Shown: positions 42,369 through 50,622, counted from the first letter of the stretch. The stretch: DNA of 62,630 nt from Polycladomyces subterraneus (GCF_030433435.1 NZ_JANRHH010000003.1:1-62630), one strand, 5' to 3'. The notes: generated by a model not told the origin, from the sequence alone. A program made the numbers and translations.

Positions 42369-42957
42369 CCTCGATCCCTCCTCCCTGCGCGGCGATACCG
42401 TGCAAAATCACTTCCATAAAACGTTCGGCGATCTCTTCCGGGCTCAGTCCACCGTCAGGTCGATACCACTGGTACAGCCAGTTACCTGCGGACAAGATCA
42501 ACAGGCGGGTAAATTTGAGATCACGACAGGACAATTCTCCCTGTTGAACACCTTCCTCCAGCAACCTGTTCCACATCGATTCATATGTGTCCCGTTTGGA
42601 TTGGATAATCGCCCGGCGATCGTTTGAAAGCGCTTTCCATTCATGAAAAAAAACCGTCGCTGCATCCAAATGATTGGCCACAACCCGGATGTGGGCGATC
42701 AATGCTTTGCGCAATTTATCGATCGCGGAGTCTTCTCCTTCCACGATTGGGGTAAGCGCTTCCAAAAAAGCATCCGCTCCGCGGTTGGTGATGTCGAACA
42801 GCAAATCTTCCTTGGAACGGATATGCGCATACAGGCTACCGGACAAAATGCCACTTCGCTCAGATATGTCCCGAATGGTTGTGCCGTGGTATCCTTTGAC
42901 GCTGAAAAGCTTGCGGGCATGAGCCAGAATTTCCTCTTTACGTCCCACTTTGGGCAT
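42352..42957 (-). CDS. paaR: TetR-family regulator of the paa operon
   Basis: A 201-residue TetR repressor. The N-terminal HTH is textbook (RKEEILAHARKLFSVKGYHG then TIRDISERSGILSGSLYAHI), and the ligand-binding domain carries the DAATVFFHEWKALSNDRR motif seen in acyl-CoA-responsive members. Position at the head of the paa genes and the overlap with paaA indicate a PaaR-type repressor released by phenylacetyl-CoA. The start is ATG 42957 with GGAAAGGAAG; the longer frame upstream runs through the operator. Symbol by context. Confidence 0.85.
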   Translation of the reverse strand: MPKVGRKEEILAHARKLFSVKGYHGTTIRDISERSGILSGSLYAHIRSKEDLLFDITNRGADAFLEALTPIVEGEDSAIDKLRKALIAHIRVVANHLDAATVFFHEWKALSNDRRAIIQSKRDTYESMWNRLLEEGVQQGELSCRDLKFTRLLILSAGNWLYQWYRPDGGLSPEEIAERFMEVILHGIAAQGGGIEDDRAR

Positions 42958-42979
42958 GACGGTTCTTCCTTTCCACTTA

Positions 42980-42995
42980 AAGCAAGCGCTTGCTT
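42980..42995. promoter_or_regulatory. Operator palindrome upstream of paaR
   Basis: AAGCAAGCGCTTGCTT is a perfect 16-bp palindrome 23 bp upstream of the paaR start codon, the expected place for a TetR autoregulatory site controlling the whole operon. Confidence 0.75.
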
Positions 42996-43065
42996 GTTTA
43001 TAGCTTACCGCCCATGATGAAATCTTGTCAAGAGTAAGAAAATAGAAATAGTGAATGAAGGGCAA

Positions 43066-43093
43066 ACAAAAACCTCACCCTGAACGGGGAGGT
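43066..43093 (-). terminator. Terminator of the 48-aa gene
   Basis: ACCTC...GAGGT stem with a C-rich/G-rich inner part (43072-43093) followed on the minus strand by TTTTTGTTT. Confidence 0.6.
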
Positions 43094-43117
43094 GAAGCAG
43101 TACTGAATCACGTTTCA

Positions 43118-43264
43118 TCAGAAGTAGCTGTCATTGATCCGCGCGTTCACCCATTGATCCGAACAACAGCTGCTTAACGCTTGGTCACCCGCATCATCAA
43201 TCGTTTCCCCACACACTTGACAAACAGCAATCGTGTCGACCATTTCCTCTATTTTTTGATTCAT
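43118..43264 (-). CDS. Small Cys-rich protein, 48 aa
   Basis: ATG 43264 follows AACAGGAGGG. The product has AVCQVCGETIDDAGDQALSS and then CCSDQWVNARIN, that is a C-x-x-C pair and a C-C pair, which looks like a minimal zinc ribbon. The strong promoter at 43287-43316 and the terminator support expression as a single-gene unit. I do not recognise the family; zinc binding and possible protein or nucleic-acid contact are inferred. Confidence 0.7.
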   Translation of the reverse strand: MNQKIEEMVDTIAVCQVCGETIDDAGDQALSSCCSDQWVNARINDSYF

Positions 43265-43286
43265 CTGAATCCCTCCTGTTGAGTGT

Positions 43287-43316
43287 ATTATAATATAACA
43301 GAACTCAGTTTGTAAA
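43287..43316 (-). promoter_or_regulatory. Promoter of the 48-aa gene
   Basis: Minus-strand TTTACA (43316-43311), 18-nt spacer and a perfect TATAAT (43292-43287), 23 bp from the start codon. Confidence 0.75.
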
Positions 43317-43370
43317 CCTCTGTATTATAACAAATGGATCTCCCTACCGCTTGGAACGAAAAGTTCAAAA

Positions 43371-43397
43371 ATAAAACCGGTTCTCAAAGGAACCGGT
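43371..43397 (-). terminator. Terminator of sspH
   Basis: ACCGGTTC and GAACCGGT arms (43376-43383, 43390-43397) followed by TTTATTTTT on the minus strand. Confidence 0.85.
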
Positions 43398-43412
43398 AAG
43401 ATTGAGGATGTA

Positions 43413-43589
43413 TCAGTTTTCCTGTAATTCTCCAACCGAAACGGTCATCTCCCGTTCGGGCTCTTGTTGTTCGTACACACGGGCAGTACCGTCGTCATTT
43501 ACGTGCTGAATCCAAACCGGCTTACCACGATACCGGACTTCAATCGTCTTGGGAGATTCCACGATCTGTTTGGCTCGGTTGACATCCAT
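43413..43589 (-). CDS. sspH: H-type small acid-soluble spore protein
   Basis: A 58-residue protein matching the SspH family: DVNRAKQIVESPKTIEV at the N-terminus, the RGKPVWIQHVNDDGTARVY core and an acidic tail. SspH is a minor SASP made in the forespore. ATG 43589 is correct because AGAGGAGGGATGGTC precedes it; the open frame extends 47 codons further without similarity. A forespore promoter is expected upstream but I could not identify it with confidence. Confidence 0.92.
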   Translation of the reverse strand: MDVNRAKQIVESPKTIEVRYRGKPVWIQHVNDDGTARVYEQQEPEREMTVSVGELQEN

Positions 43590-44139
43590 GACCATCCCTC
43601 CTCTGAAAGGTATTGTGGGATGGTCTGTGGACAAATATGCATAACGGAGAGATTTCTTCAACGCCATCGAACATATTCGACAACCATACCGCCCGGATGA
43701 CACACCCGTATGTACCATCTCGTCGACCAATCAATTGGGCCTTGGTGCAACAACACCGTTTTCGCCTTCTGCAGATCATCCACCAGACAGGGGGATAGTG
43801 AAAATGGAGGATTGTCCGTTCCCCGTAAACTTCTGATAAAATGAAATATCTTTTTCTAAATTATCGGTATTACATACTGTCGAAACCACATTTGTCGAAT
43901 TGGCATCGCCATCCCTTTCCCTATTGACCGGGAAATCTTTCGTTCACCGCATGATACTCAATACAACCATTACATAAGTATGATTGCCTATCTCAATGGC
44001 GTCACGCAGCGACAATCGACACGATTCGCAATTTCGAAATGATCATGTCGAAAAAAATGTGTTGAGAATAGCAAATTTCTGGTAGAATTATATTGTTATC
44101 CTTGAAATGAATGAAGGGTGAAAAGGTGAGGGAAGTCAC
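43590..44139. other. Intergenic region without a convincing gene
   Basis: About 550 bp between the divergent sspH and the histidine kinase. Short frames exist on both strands but none has a ribosome-binding site with a plausible product. The last ~100 bp (ACGATTCGCAATTTCGAAAT...) are AT-rich and should contain the kinase promoter. No repeat or RNA was recognised. Confidence 0.5.
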
Positions 44140-45375
44140 ATGGACTCCAACATTCGTTCGTATTCATTTCCGGTGGTCACATTTTTCGCATTTGCGATCA
44201 TCGTCTCCTTTTTTTCCGTTTGTCCTCATTCCTCTGGACTGCTCTATTCGATGGTTGTTACATTTTTGGTTCTCGGTTGCATCATCGACAGCTTCCTTCA
44301 TTACCAAACCAAAACCCTGAGCGAAAGCGTACAGCAATACAAAACCCTTTTCGAACGCACCCCGGATGCTATTTACTACAAAGACATCATGGGCCGCTAT
44401 ACCAGCTTCAATCCCGCATGTGAAAAGCTAACCGGATATTCCGTAGACGAAATGATGCAAATGACGCTATCAGATTGGGTGCTTCCCGAAGACTATGAAC
44501 GGGTGAAGAACCATGTCCGGCGGGCGTTGAAGGGGGAACCCCAACATTTTGAGACAGCAATTGTCCGAAAGAATGGGGAAATCGTCCAAGTGAAGGTTTC
44601 CTATCTACCCATGATCAAGGAAAATCGTATCGCAGGCATTTACGGCATTGCCAAAGACATCACCGAGTATAAAAAAACAGACGAACTGTTGCAGCGATCC
44701 GAAAAGCTTTCAGCCGTCGGCCAATTGGCTGCGGGCGTAGCCCACGAAATCCGTAATCCGCTCACGGCATTGAAAGGGTTTCTGCAATTGCAACGCCACA
44801 ACTCCAACCAATCGGATGAACATCTGTCCATCATGCTGGCGGAGTTGGAGCGCATCGACCAAATCGTCAGTGAACTGCTCGTCCTGTCCAAACCGCAAAC
44901 GATTCAATTTTCACCGGTGGATCTGCTTCGTTTGCTGGAACAGGTGATCATGTTGATCAATACACAGGCGATCATGAACAATGTAGAAATCGTCATCTCC
45001 GAGTTCGATTCGGAGATCCCGACCATGATGGGAGAAGAAAACCAACTGAAGCAACTGTTGATCAACTTGCTGAAAAACGCGATCGAGGCAATGCCCAACG
45101 GGGGAATCATCGACATACGATGCCGTATGATCCGGGAACGATCCGTTCTGATTCGCATCACCGATCAGGGATGCGGCATTCCTGAGGAACAGTTACAAAA
45201 AATCAGCGAACCCTTTTTTTCAACCAAAGCAAAAGGCACCGGGTTGGGATTGGTCGTCAGCCACCGCATCGTTGAAAACCATCGGGGCAAACTCACCATC
45301 ACCAGCCAACCCGGTCAGGGAACTCGCGTAGACATTGTGTTGCCTGTACAAATCCCCCCTTCATCCACGGGCTGA
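44140..45375 (+). CDS. PAS-domain sporulation-type histidine kinase
   Basis: A 411-residue kinase resembling KinA/KinE-type phosphorelay kinases. Two N-terminal membrane helices (FPVVTFFAFAIIVSFFSV; LYSMVVTFLVLGCIIDSF) are followed by a PAS domain (residues ~65-180, IMGRYTSFNPACEKLTGYSV), HisKA with phospho-His in AAGVAHEIRNPLTALKGFLQ and HATPase_c (NLLKNAIEAMP, DQGCGIP, KGTGLGLVVS). No response regulator is adjacent, as expected of a kinase feeding Spo0F. The start ATG 44140 has AAAAGGTGAGGG upstream. The 3' end overlaps the convergent MFS gene by 15 bp. Confidence 0.9.
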   Translation: MDSNIRSYSFPVVTFFAFAIIVSFFSVCPHSSGLLYSMVVTFLVLGCIIDSFLHYQTKTLSESVQQYKTLFERTPDAIYYKDIMGRYTSFNPACEKLTGYSVDEMMQMTLSDWVLPEDYERVKNHVRRALKGEPQHFETAIVRKNGEIVQVKVSYLPMIKENRIAGIYGIAKDITEYKKTDELLQRSEKLSAVGQLAAGVAHEIRNPLTALKGFLQLQRHNSNQSDEHLSIMLAELERIDQIVSELLVLSKPQTIQFSPVDLLRLLEQVIMLINTQAIMNNVEIVISEFDSEIPTMMGEENQLKQLLINLLKNAIEAMPNGGIIDIRCRMIRERSVLIRITDQGCGIPEEQLQKISEPFFSTKAKGTGLGLVVSHRIVENHRGKLTITSQPGQGTRVDIVLPVQIPPSSTG

Positions 45376-46572
45376 ATCTCCCTCGAATTCCCGTCGATCG
45401 GCAATTCGCAGGGTCCAGATCACACCCGCACCGAACATCGTTAACAAACCGAAAAACAGATAGGCGGTAAAGACGCTGAACCGGTCGATTATCACACCAC
45501 CCAAGAATGTGAAGAACCAATTGCCCAGACCGTTACCCATGCTGGTGTACAGAGCGACTCCTGTCAACCGCACATCCCGAGGGGTAATGTCAACAACATA
45601 TGCCAATGCGGCGGGGATAAACAAACCGGTGGAAACGCCTTGAAGGAGTGTGGACGCGTAGACCAGCCAAAGAGGTGGTTCCATGAAATACAACCCCCAC
45701 CGTATCCCCGCCACCAGCGCCGACAGCAATACCACGGCCAATATCCCATGCTGTTTGATCCATGTCTGTGCCCAGCGCATAAAAGGCACTTCACTACCGG
45801 CGGCCAACAAAAATCCCAATCCGCTGGCCGCCATCGTCCCCCCCAATGACTGGATCAGCAAAGAGAAATACGCGTTGTTGGCTTGAATGGGACCCATGAT
45901 ACAAAAAGCAGCCAACAAAAAGAGTACATAGCGCCGGTTGCGCAACAACCGGGATAAGCCTTCGCGCAGATTCAATTTCAAGGATACGCGTTCGTCCGGC
46001 ATATATCCCGCCATCCACGCGCCCATTCCCATCGTCAAAGCGAAAGCGGCAAAAATCACCGAAACGCCCCACCATTGTGCCGCCATGCCCATCACATAGG
46101 CCGCCACCGCGAAACCGACCGCTCCCCACAGCCGGAATCGGCCATAGTCGCCATCCGTCCTTTGCACGTAACTCATGGTCATACTGTCAGATATAGGAAC
46201 CAGGGCGGCCTGAAAAAACGATAACAGCGCCATAATCCCCAACATGAAAGGATAGTCGCGGGTGAGGAAAAAACCAACAGCACTCAAGCCTGTCATCATC
46301 ATTGTCGTGATGAGGACAGCCTTGGAACGTTGCGTCACATCGCAAACCACTCCCCACAGCGGCTGGGCGATGATCATGACGATTGGACCGATCGACATCA
46401 GCAAGCCGATCTGCGTACCGGACAACCTTACTTCCTGCTGCAAATACACACTTAACAACGGAAATAAAATGCCGAAACCTGCATACAAGCAGATGAAAAA
46501 AAGCCGAATCGGCGAATCCGACAGCGTTTTTCGCTGATAGGGGGACACCGTCCCCGAACGGACCGGCATCAT
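45361..46572 (-). CDS. MFS transporter (MFS_1-like / HcaT-type)
   Basis: About 403 residues with 12 predicted membrane helices. Early segments FFICLYAGFGILFPLLSVYL and GLLMSIGPIVMIIAQPLWG fit the LacY-like / HcaT MFS group; an RRL-type cytosolic loop YGRFRLWGAVGFAV lies between helices 4 and 5. Substrate unknown. ATG 46572 is chosen for AGAAAGGGATGACG upstream. The 3' end overlaps the kinase gene convergently. No obvious partner genes. Confidence 0.85.
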   Translation of the reverse strand: MMPVRSGTVSPYQRKTLSDSPIRLFFICLYAGFGILFPLLSVYLQQEVRLSGTQIGLLMSIGPIVMIIAQPLWGVVCDVTQRSKAVLITTMMMTGLSAVGFFLTRDYPFMLGIMALLSFFQAALVPISDSMTMSYVQRTDGDYGRFRLWGAVGFAVAAYVMGMAAQWWGVSVIFAAFALTMGMGAWMAGYMPDERVSLKLNLREGLSRLLRNRRYVLFLLAAFCIMGPIQANNAYFSLLIQSLGGTMAASGLGFLLAAGSEVPFMRWAQTWIKQHGILAVVLLSALVAGIRWGLYFMEPPLWLVYASTLLQGVSTGLFIPAALAYVVDITPRDVRLTGVALYTSMGNGLGNWFFTFLGGVIIDRFSVFTAYLFFGLLTMFGAGVIWTLRIADRREFEGDSARG

Positions 46573-46676
46573 CGTCATCCCTTTCTCTCTGAGCAATCAA
46601 TCACCAATGGCAATATTGTATCACGGGATGAGAAGCCGAAAAAAGGAGCGGTATCCTGTAGGGCAAATAAACGAAT

Positions 46677-46715
46677 GCCGTCCCCCGACCAAGTCAATCT
46701 AAGTCGGAAGACGGC
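46677..46715 (-). terminator. Stem-loop after the second MFS gene
   Basis: GCCGTC and GACGGC outer arms (46677-46682, 46710-46715) with an inner CGAC/GTCG pairing, 75 bp beyond the 46791 stop codon. The T run is poor. Confidence 0.5.
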
Positions 46716-46790
46716 TGTTTCACGGATTTACTCTACAGTCTGAGGTCGAACAAACGGCTTTTTTTGTACCTTCTTATGAAAGTTCCTCTA

Positions 46791-47972
46791 TCAGGCGACT
46801 TTAGAGGTGACAGGTGTACCCGTCTTATCACTCGGACGGTAAAACAAGGCCAACAGCACAAACCCGAGCAGAGTAAAGGCGAGGAAATAAAACATACTAC
46901 CGCCGCCCCAATATTGGATCAGGGTGCCGCCAATATACGGTCCTACCATGCTGCCAACACTGAAGTGCGCCGTGGCAATAGCGTTAGCCTGCGGCAGACG
47001 GGAGGCCGGCAAGATATCGGACAAAAAGGCCAGTCCTAATGAAAAGAGCGACCCGATCAACCCTCCGGTCAGCGCGAACAATACCAGAAGCATGGTCGGC
47101 CGACCCATAAAAAACGGGACAAGGCTCATACCGACAGCACCCAGTGTACAAACGGTCATCAAAACCTGCTTGCGACCGAACCGGTCACTCAAAATGCCGA
47201 GCGGAATTTGAAACAACAAACTCCCCCAAACAAACGCGCTCAACAACGCGGAAATCCATGCCGTAGAGAGTCCTTCACGTAAACCGTACACCGGAAAACT
47301 CCCAGAGAGACACGCTTCCAAAAAACCGTATAAAATAGCAGGACACAAAGCAACCAAGCCCAACCGATAAATTTCTCCCAATTGAGCCCGCTCCCTATGT
47401 TCCTTTTTCTCCGTCGGAGGAGCACCTGCTTCCAGCATCATGGTCAATGCCAACACGACAGCAAGCAACACCCCCATCACGACAAACGGGACCCATTGGC
47501 CAAACGACAATAAATTCATCCCCAACGGCCCCAATCCGAATCCAAGACCGTAGGACAAACCGTACTGGGAGATGCGCCGCCCGCGAATTCCGGACGGGCA
47601 AGTGGAGGTGATCCATAATCCAGTCGCGTAATGCAACATGCTATCACCGGAACCGACCATAAAACGAAGAAACACCCAAGCCATCATACTCGTCGTCAAC
47701 GGAAACAGGAAAAATGCCACTGTCGTCATCACAATACCCGTCACGATTACTTTGCGGTAACCCCATCGGGGCACCAACCAACCGCTGATCGGGGCAAACA
47801 ACAGGATTCCCAGATAAAGCGCTGCTGTATTTAACCCGTTGATGCTGGAACTCACCCCTTGCTGCTCCAACAGTGTCGACAACAGCGGGATGAGCAACCC
47901 TTGCGTGAAACCGGCGGCCATCACGATCGCCACCAGGATGCGAAACCGTTTTTCCGACCACGACTGCACCAT
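46791..47972 (-). CDS. MFS transporter (YfkF-like drug/sugar type)
   Basis: A 393-residue, 12-helix MFS protein. Loop motif A is modified, GWLVPRWGYRKVIV between helices 2 and 3, and a second copy, GILSDRFGRKQVLM, lies between helices 8 and 9. Antiporter motif C-like glycines (GLSYGLGFGLGPLG) in helix 5 suggest drug or metabolite efflux. Start ATG 47972 with GGAGTGGGAG upstream. No regulator adjacent; substrate unknown. Confidence 0.85.
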   Translation of the reverse strand: MVQSWSEKRFRILVAIVMAAGFTQGLLIPLLSTLLEQQGVSSSINGLNTAALYLGILLFAPISGWLVPRWGYRKVIVTGIVMTTVAFFLFPLTTSMMAWVFLRFMVGSGDSMLHYATGLWITSTCPSGIRGRRISQYGLSYGLGFGLGPLGMNLLSFGQWVPFVVMGVLLAVVLALTMMLEAGAPPTEKKEHRERAQLGEIYRLGLVALCPAILYGFLEACLSGSFPVYGLREGLSTAWISALLSAFVWGSLLFQIPLGILSDRFGRKQVLMTVCTLGAVGMSLVPFFMGRPTMLLVLFALTGGLIGSLFSLGLAFLSDILPASRLPQANAIATAHFSVGSMVGPYIGGTLIQYWGGGSMFYFLAFTLLGFVLLALFYRPSDKTGTPVTSKVA

Positions 47973-48117
47973 GACTCTCCCACTCCATCCTATTTTCTTT
48001 CTTTTCCATTTATCAAGGGAGAGTATAGCGCACGGAAAAACCGGGCTTCAAGCAACTGCGTTAAAGGAGCAATACAGTAGGATAGCGCAGAAAGTGGACT
48101 GTCTATCAGCAGAAAAA

Positions 48118-48206
48118 GGGCGTGTCTGGTCAAATCATCATCGATCCGGATGTGCTCTCGTTCCTGAATTGCCTCCTCTTGGATCGACGAATCACCAGTC
48201 ACGCCC
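48118..48206 (-). repeat. 89-bp inverted-repeat element, likely terminator of the permease gene
   Basis: GGGCGTGTCTGGT (48118-48130) and ACCAGTCACGCCC (48194-48206) form a 13-bp inverted repeat with one mismatch, and a second ATCGATCC/GGATCGA stem is nested within. On the minus strand it is followed by TTTTTCT, 8 bp past the permease stop, so it should terminate transcription. The ends match the MITE termini seen elsewhere in the window (GTGTCTGGT / ACCAGACAC). Confidence 0.65.
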
Positions 48207-48214
48207 TGATCAAA

Positions 48215-49519
48215 TCACGCGGGCACGAATACCAATTGCAAAATGAACAGAACCATAAACACGTACATCAATGGATGAACTTCCCGGAATTGCCCGCGGA
48301 CGATCTTCAGCAACGGATACGCGATGAACCCGAACGCGATTCCCGTCGCGATGCTGAACGTCAAAGGCATACTCAACATGACGATAAAAGCGGGAAACGC
48401 CTCATCAAATTGATCCCAACGAACTTTGGCCAACCCGGCCATCATAAAGCACCCGACGATGATCAGCGACGGTGCTGTGATCGCCGGCAAACCTGCTACC
48501 GCTTCCACCAACGGTTCAAAAAAGAGCGTCCCCAGCATCAACAAGCTGATCACCACGGCGGTGAACCCGGTGCGACCGCCCGTGGCAACACCTGTGGAGG
48601 ATTCGATGTAGGCACTGGTCGGCGTTGTGCCCATCACTGCACCGGCGGACATCCCGATCGCATCCGCCAACAGCGCTTGCTTCATACGGGGGAATGTACC
48701 GTTTTTCATCAATCCCGCTTGTTCGGCCACGCCGATCATCGTACCCGTCGTGTCAAACAACGTCACCAACAAGAATGAGAAGATCACCGCATACAGACCA
48801 TGATGGAACACTTCAGGCAACGTAGCGACGGCCTTACCAAATGTCGGCGCCATACTGGGCGGAGCAGAAACCCAGTGTGCCGGCATTTTCATCAAGCCGA
48901 ATGCCCAGCCGACGACAGCAGTCAACACCATGCCGATAAACAGGGCCCCTTTGACGCGCAATGTCATCAGGACCAATGTTGCAAACAGTCCAAACAAACT
49001 CAGGATTGTCAGAGGATGGCGGAAATCACCCAGACCAACCAAATTGACTTCATTATTAACGATAATACCTGCAGATTTCAGCCCGATAAACGCGATAAAC
49101 AGACCAATTCCGGCAGAGATGCCGTGTTTCAGACCGTCAGGAATAGCCCGGATCAACCCTTCACGGAACTGGGTGAGGCTCAACAGCAGGAACAAAATGC
49201 CCGCCACCAAAATCGCGCCCAATCCCACTTGCCAGCTGACACCGTGATGTCCCACTACGCTGAAAGCAAAATAGGCATTCATCCCCATCCCCGGCGCGAT
49301 AGCGATCGGATAGTTGGCGAAAAACCCCATAATCAAAGTACTCAGCACGGTCGACAGCACCGTAGCCACAAACACGGCGCCAAAATCCATACCGGCTTTT
49401 TGCAGAATCGCCGGGTTGACCACCACGATATACACCATCGTCAAAAAAGTGGTGAGACCCGCGAGGACTTCCGTTCGGACATTGGTTCCCTTCTCCTCGA
49501 ACCCGAAAAATTTGTCCAT
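48215..49519 (-). CDS. NCS2-type purine permease (AzgA/PbuG-like)
   Basis: A 434-residue permease with about 13 membrane segments. The AzgA-subfamily signatures AGLTTFLTMVYIVVVNP, ANYPIAIAPGMGMNAYFAF, SFLLVTLFDTTGTMIGVAEQ and a TTPTSAYIESSTGVATGGRT segment (quoted in parts) are clear; these line the purine site. Guanine/hypoxanthine or adenine uptake is likely. ATG 49519 follows AGGAGGGG. The upstream region has a PurR-box-like sequence and no clear purine riboswitch. Confidence 0.92.
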   Translation of the reverse strand: MDKFFGFEEKGTNVRTEVLAGLTTFLTMVYIVVVNPAILQKAGMDFGAVFVATVLSTVLSTLIMGFFANYPIAIAPGMGMNAYFAFSVVGHHGVSWQVGLGAILVAGILFLLLSLTQFREGLIRAIPDGLKHGISAGIGLFIAFIGLKSAGIIVNNEVNLVGLGDFRHPLTILSLFGLFATLVLMTLRVKGALFIGMVLTAVVGWAFGLMKMPAHWVSAPPSMAPTFGKAVATLPEVFHHGLYAVIFSFLLVTLFDTTGTMIGVAEQAGLMKNGTFPRMKQALLADAIGMSAGAVMGTTPTSAYIESSTGVATGGRTGFTAVVISLLMLGTLFFEPLVEAVAGLPAITAPSLIIVGCFMMAGLAKVRWDQFDEAFPAFIVMLSMPLTFSIATGIAFGFIAYPLLKIVRGQFREVHPLMYVFMVLFILQLVFVPA

Positions 49520-49539
49520 AATACCCCTCCTGATAGCAT

Positions 49540-49553
49540 AAAAAACGAACATT
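49540..49553. promoter_or_regulatory. Possible PurR box upstream of the purine permease
   Basis: AAAAAACGAACATT differs at one position from the AWWWCCGAACWWT consensus known for PurR in Bacillus; it is 21 bp from the permease start codon. A second half-site (CCGATTATTATAG on the minus strand) lies about 20 bp further upstream. Confidence 0.35.
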
Positions 49554-49610
49554 TATACCAACAACAACTATAATAATCGGTTTTTTGAGTGAAAGCAAGA
49601 AATCACAACA

Positions 49611-49639
49611 ATAAAAAAGGCCCATTTTCAGTATGGGCC
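49611..49639 (-). terminator. Terminator of the 66-aa gene
   Basis: GGCCCAT and ATGGGCC arms (49619-49625, 49633-49639) followed by six T residues on the minus strand. Confidence 0.85.
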
Positions 49640-49679
49640 AAATAAAACGTTTTCACTCTGAAAATAGGGAGCTCCTCGT

Positions 49680-49880
49680 TTACGCTCCCCTTTGAAACAG
49701 CTTGCTGGCGGCTTGTTCGATGACCTTTTCGTAATACAACTCCACCACCAGATCATATTTTTCTTCCAATGCAGGTAACTCTTCTTCCGTTGCCTTCATC
49801 ATGGCTTCCTCTAATCCGCTCAGCATATCCTTCAACTCTTCCGCGGTATGGTTTGCCAGATCATTTTTGACGGTCTGCAT
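49680..49880 (-). CDS. Small acidic helical protein, 66 aa
   Basis: ATG 49880 with AAGGGGGAG upstream; the frame continues 13 codons further without a signal. The product is strongly helical and acidic (NHTAEELKDMLSGLEEAMMK, ALEEKYDLVVELYYEKVIEQ), with no Cys and no membrane segment. It has its own terminator. I do not recognise the family. Confidence 0.65.
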   Translation of the reverse strand: MQTVKNDLANHTAEELKDMLSGLEEAMMKATEEELPALEEKYDLVVELYYEKVIEQAASKLFQRGA

Positions 49881-50152
49881 CCAAACTCCCCCTTTTTTTC
49901 CTTCTACACTTGTACCCAATCCTCATTTGGAAAAAACCTCTTTTTTCGTCATATTGAAGTAAATGACGACAAACATCGGAAAATCGACACCCTCGCAATA
50001 TCTTCCGTTACACGATTGTTACAAAGATGAACCCAACCTTACAAGTGGGTTACAAATCGCCTGATTTCAACAAAATCTTTTTTCCCTGCGCTATAATGTA
50101 AACAACGATGCGAGGAACGGAAAAATATGATCTCATTTGGAGGTGTATCACC

Positions 50153-50242
50153 ATGAATGGTGTCATCGGAATCATGAATGCAACTGCGATCAGTTTGCCG
50201 CTGTGGATGTTGCTGATCCTCTCTTTGCGAATGTTCCTGTAA
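50153..50242 (+). CDS. Small hydrophobic peptide, 29 aa
   Basis: ATG 50153 follows TTTGGAGGTGTATCACC, an excellent ribosome-binding site. The peptide MNGVIGIMNATAISLPLWML followed by LILSLRMFL is one membrane helix with a single Arg near the end. A TATAAT box lies at 50092-50097 and a strong terminator at 50324-50356, so a ~230-nt transcript is likely, much longer than the coding part. It resembles small membrane peptides such as type I toxins in general form, but no antisense antitoxin could be defined. Confidence 0.6.
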   Translation: MNGVIGIMNATAISLPLWMLLILSLRMFL

Positions 50243-50323
50243 ACACCACCCTATGGTGATGAAATAGATTTTTACCCTTCTCTTCAACCTTTGCTCGATC
50301 CGATCCAATCCAACCCCCAAAAA

Positions 50324-50356
50324 AACACTCGATCCCATTTGGAGATCGAGTGTTTT
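50324..50356. terminator. Strong terminator after the 29-aa gene
   Basis: AACACTCGAT and ATCGAGTGTT arms (50324-50333, 50344-50353) followed by a T run; A residues on the other side allow use in both directions. Confidence 0.85.
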
Positions 50357-50480
50357 TATTGTGACTTGCTCCACACGGCTGAAGCACCAGAGGCACTCCC
50401 TTAGGTCGCCGTGAGCTTCTCGCTTCATCTGGGTGGCAACCCACATCCATCCACGATGGCTTCGTCCAAGCCTGAGTGTG
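50357..50480 (-). mobile_element. Relic IS605-type right end (type B)
   Basis: On the minus strand it reads TTGGACGAAGCCATCG..., a TnpB-C-terminus-like stretch (VGCHPDEARSSRR in one frame), then GAAGCGAGAAGCTCACGGCG, GTGCCTCTGGTGCTTCAGCC and GTGTGGAGCAAGTCAC. It matches 58327-58441 over most of its length. No transposase gene and no left end. The end abuts the terminator of the 29-aa gene. Hairpins just beyond (for example TTAAGTG/CACTTAA at 50517-50536) may belong to the same relic. Confidence 0.6.
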
Positions 50481-50590
50481 ATTTTAGTTTAACGAGTTTT
50501 CGCTCGTATAGTAGTTTTAAGTGTTCTCGCACTTAAGTAGATTGTACCAAAATTCGGGCTAGGTTTTCCCGCTCGCTCTTTATAAAATAA

Positions 50591-50622
50591 GCCGCATCTC
50601 CGCTGTTTTGTGGAAATGCGGC
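50591..50622 (-). terminator. Terminator of the multicopper oxidase gene
   Basis: GCCGCAT and ATGCGGC arms (50591-50597, 50616-50622), TTATTTTAT tail on the minus strand. Confidence 0.75.

Noticed and set aside
49553-49680. Purine riboswitch upstream of the purine permease
   Set aside because: I could not find the three-way junction or the conserved loop sequences; a PurR-box-like site fits better.
50039-50450. Frames of ~86-135 codons containing ATQMKREAHGDLRECLWC-like sequence
   Set aside because: This is the common translation of the IS605-type right end; the sequence is non-coding relic with a hairpin, not a gene.
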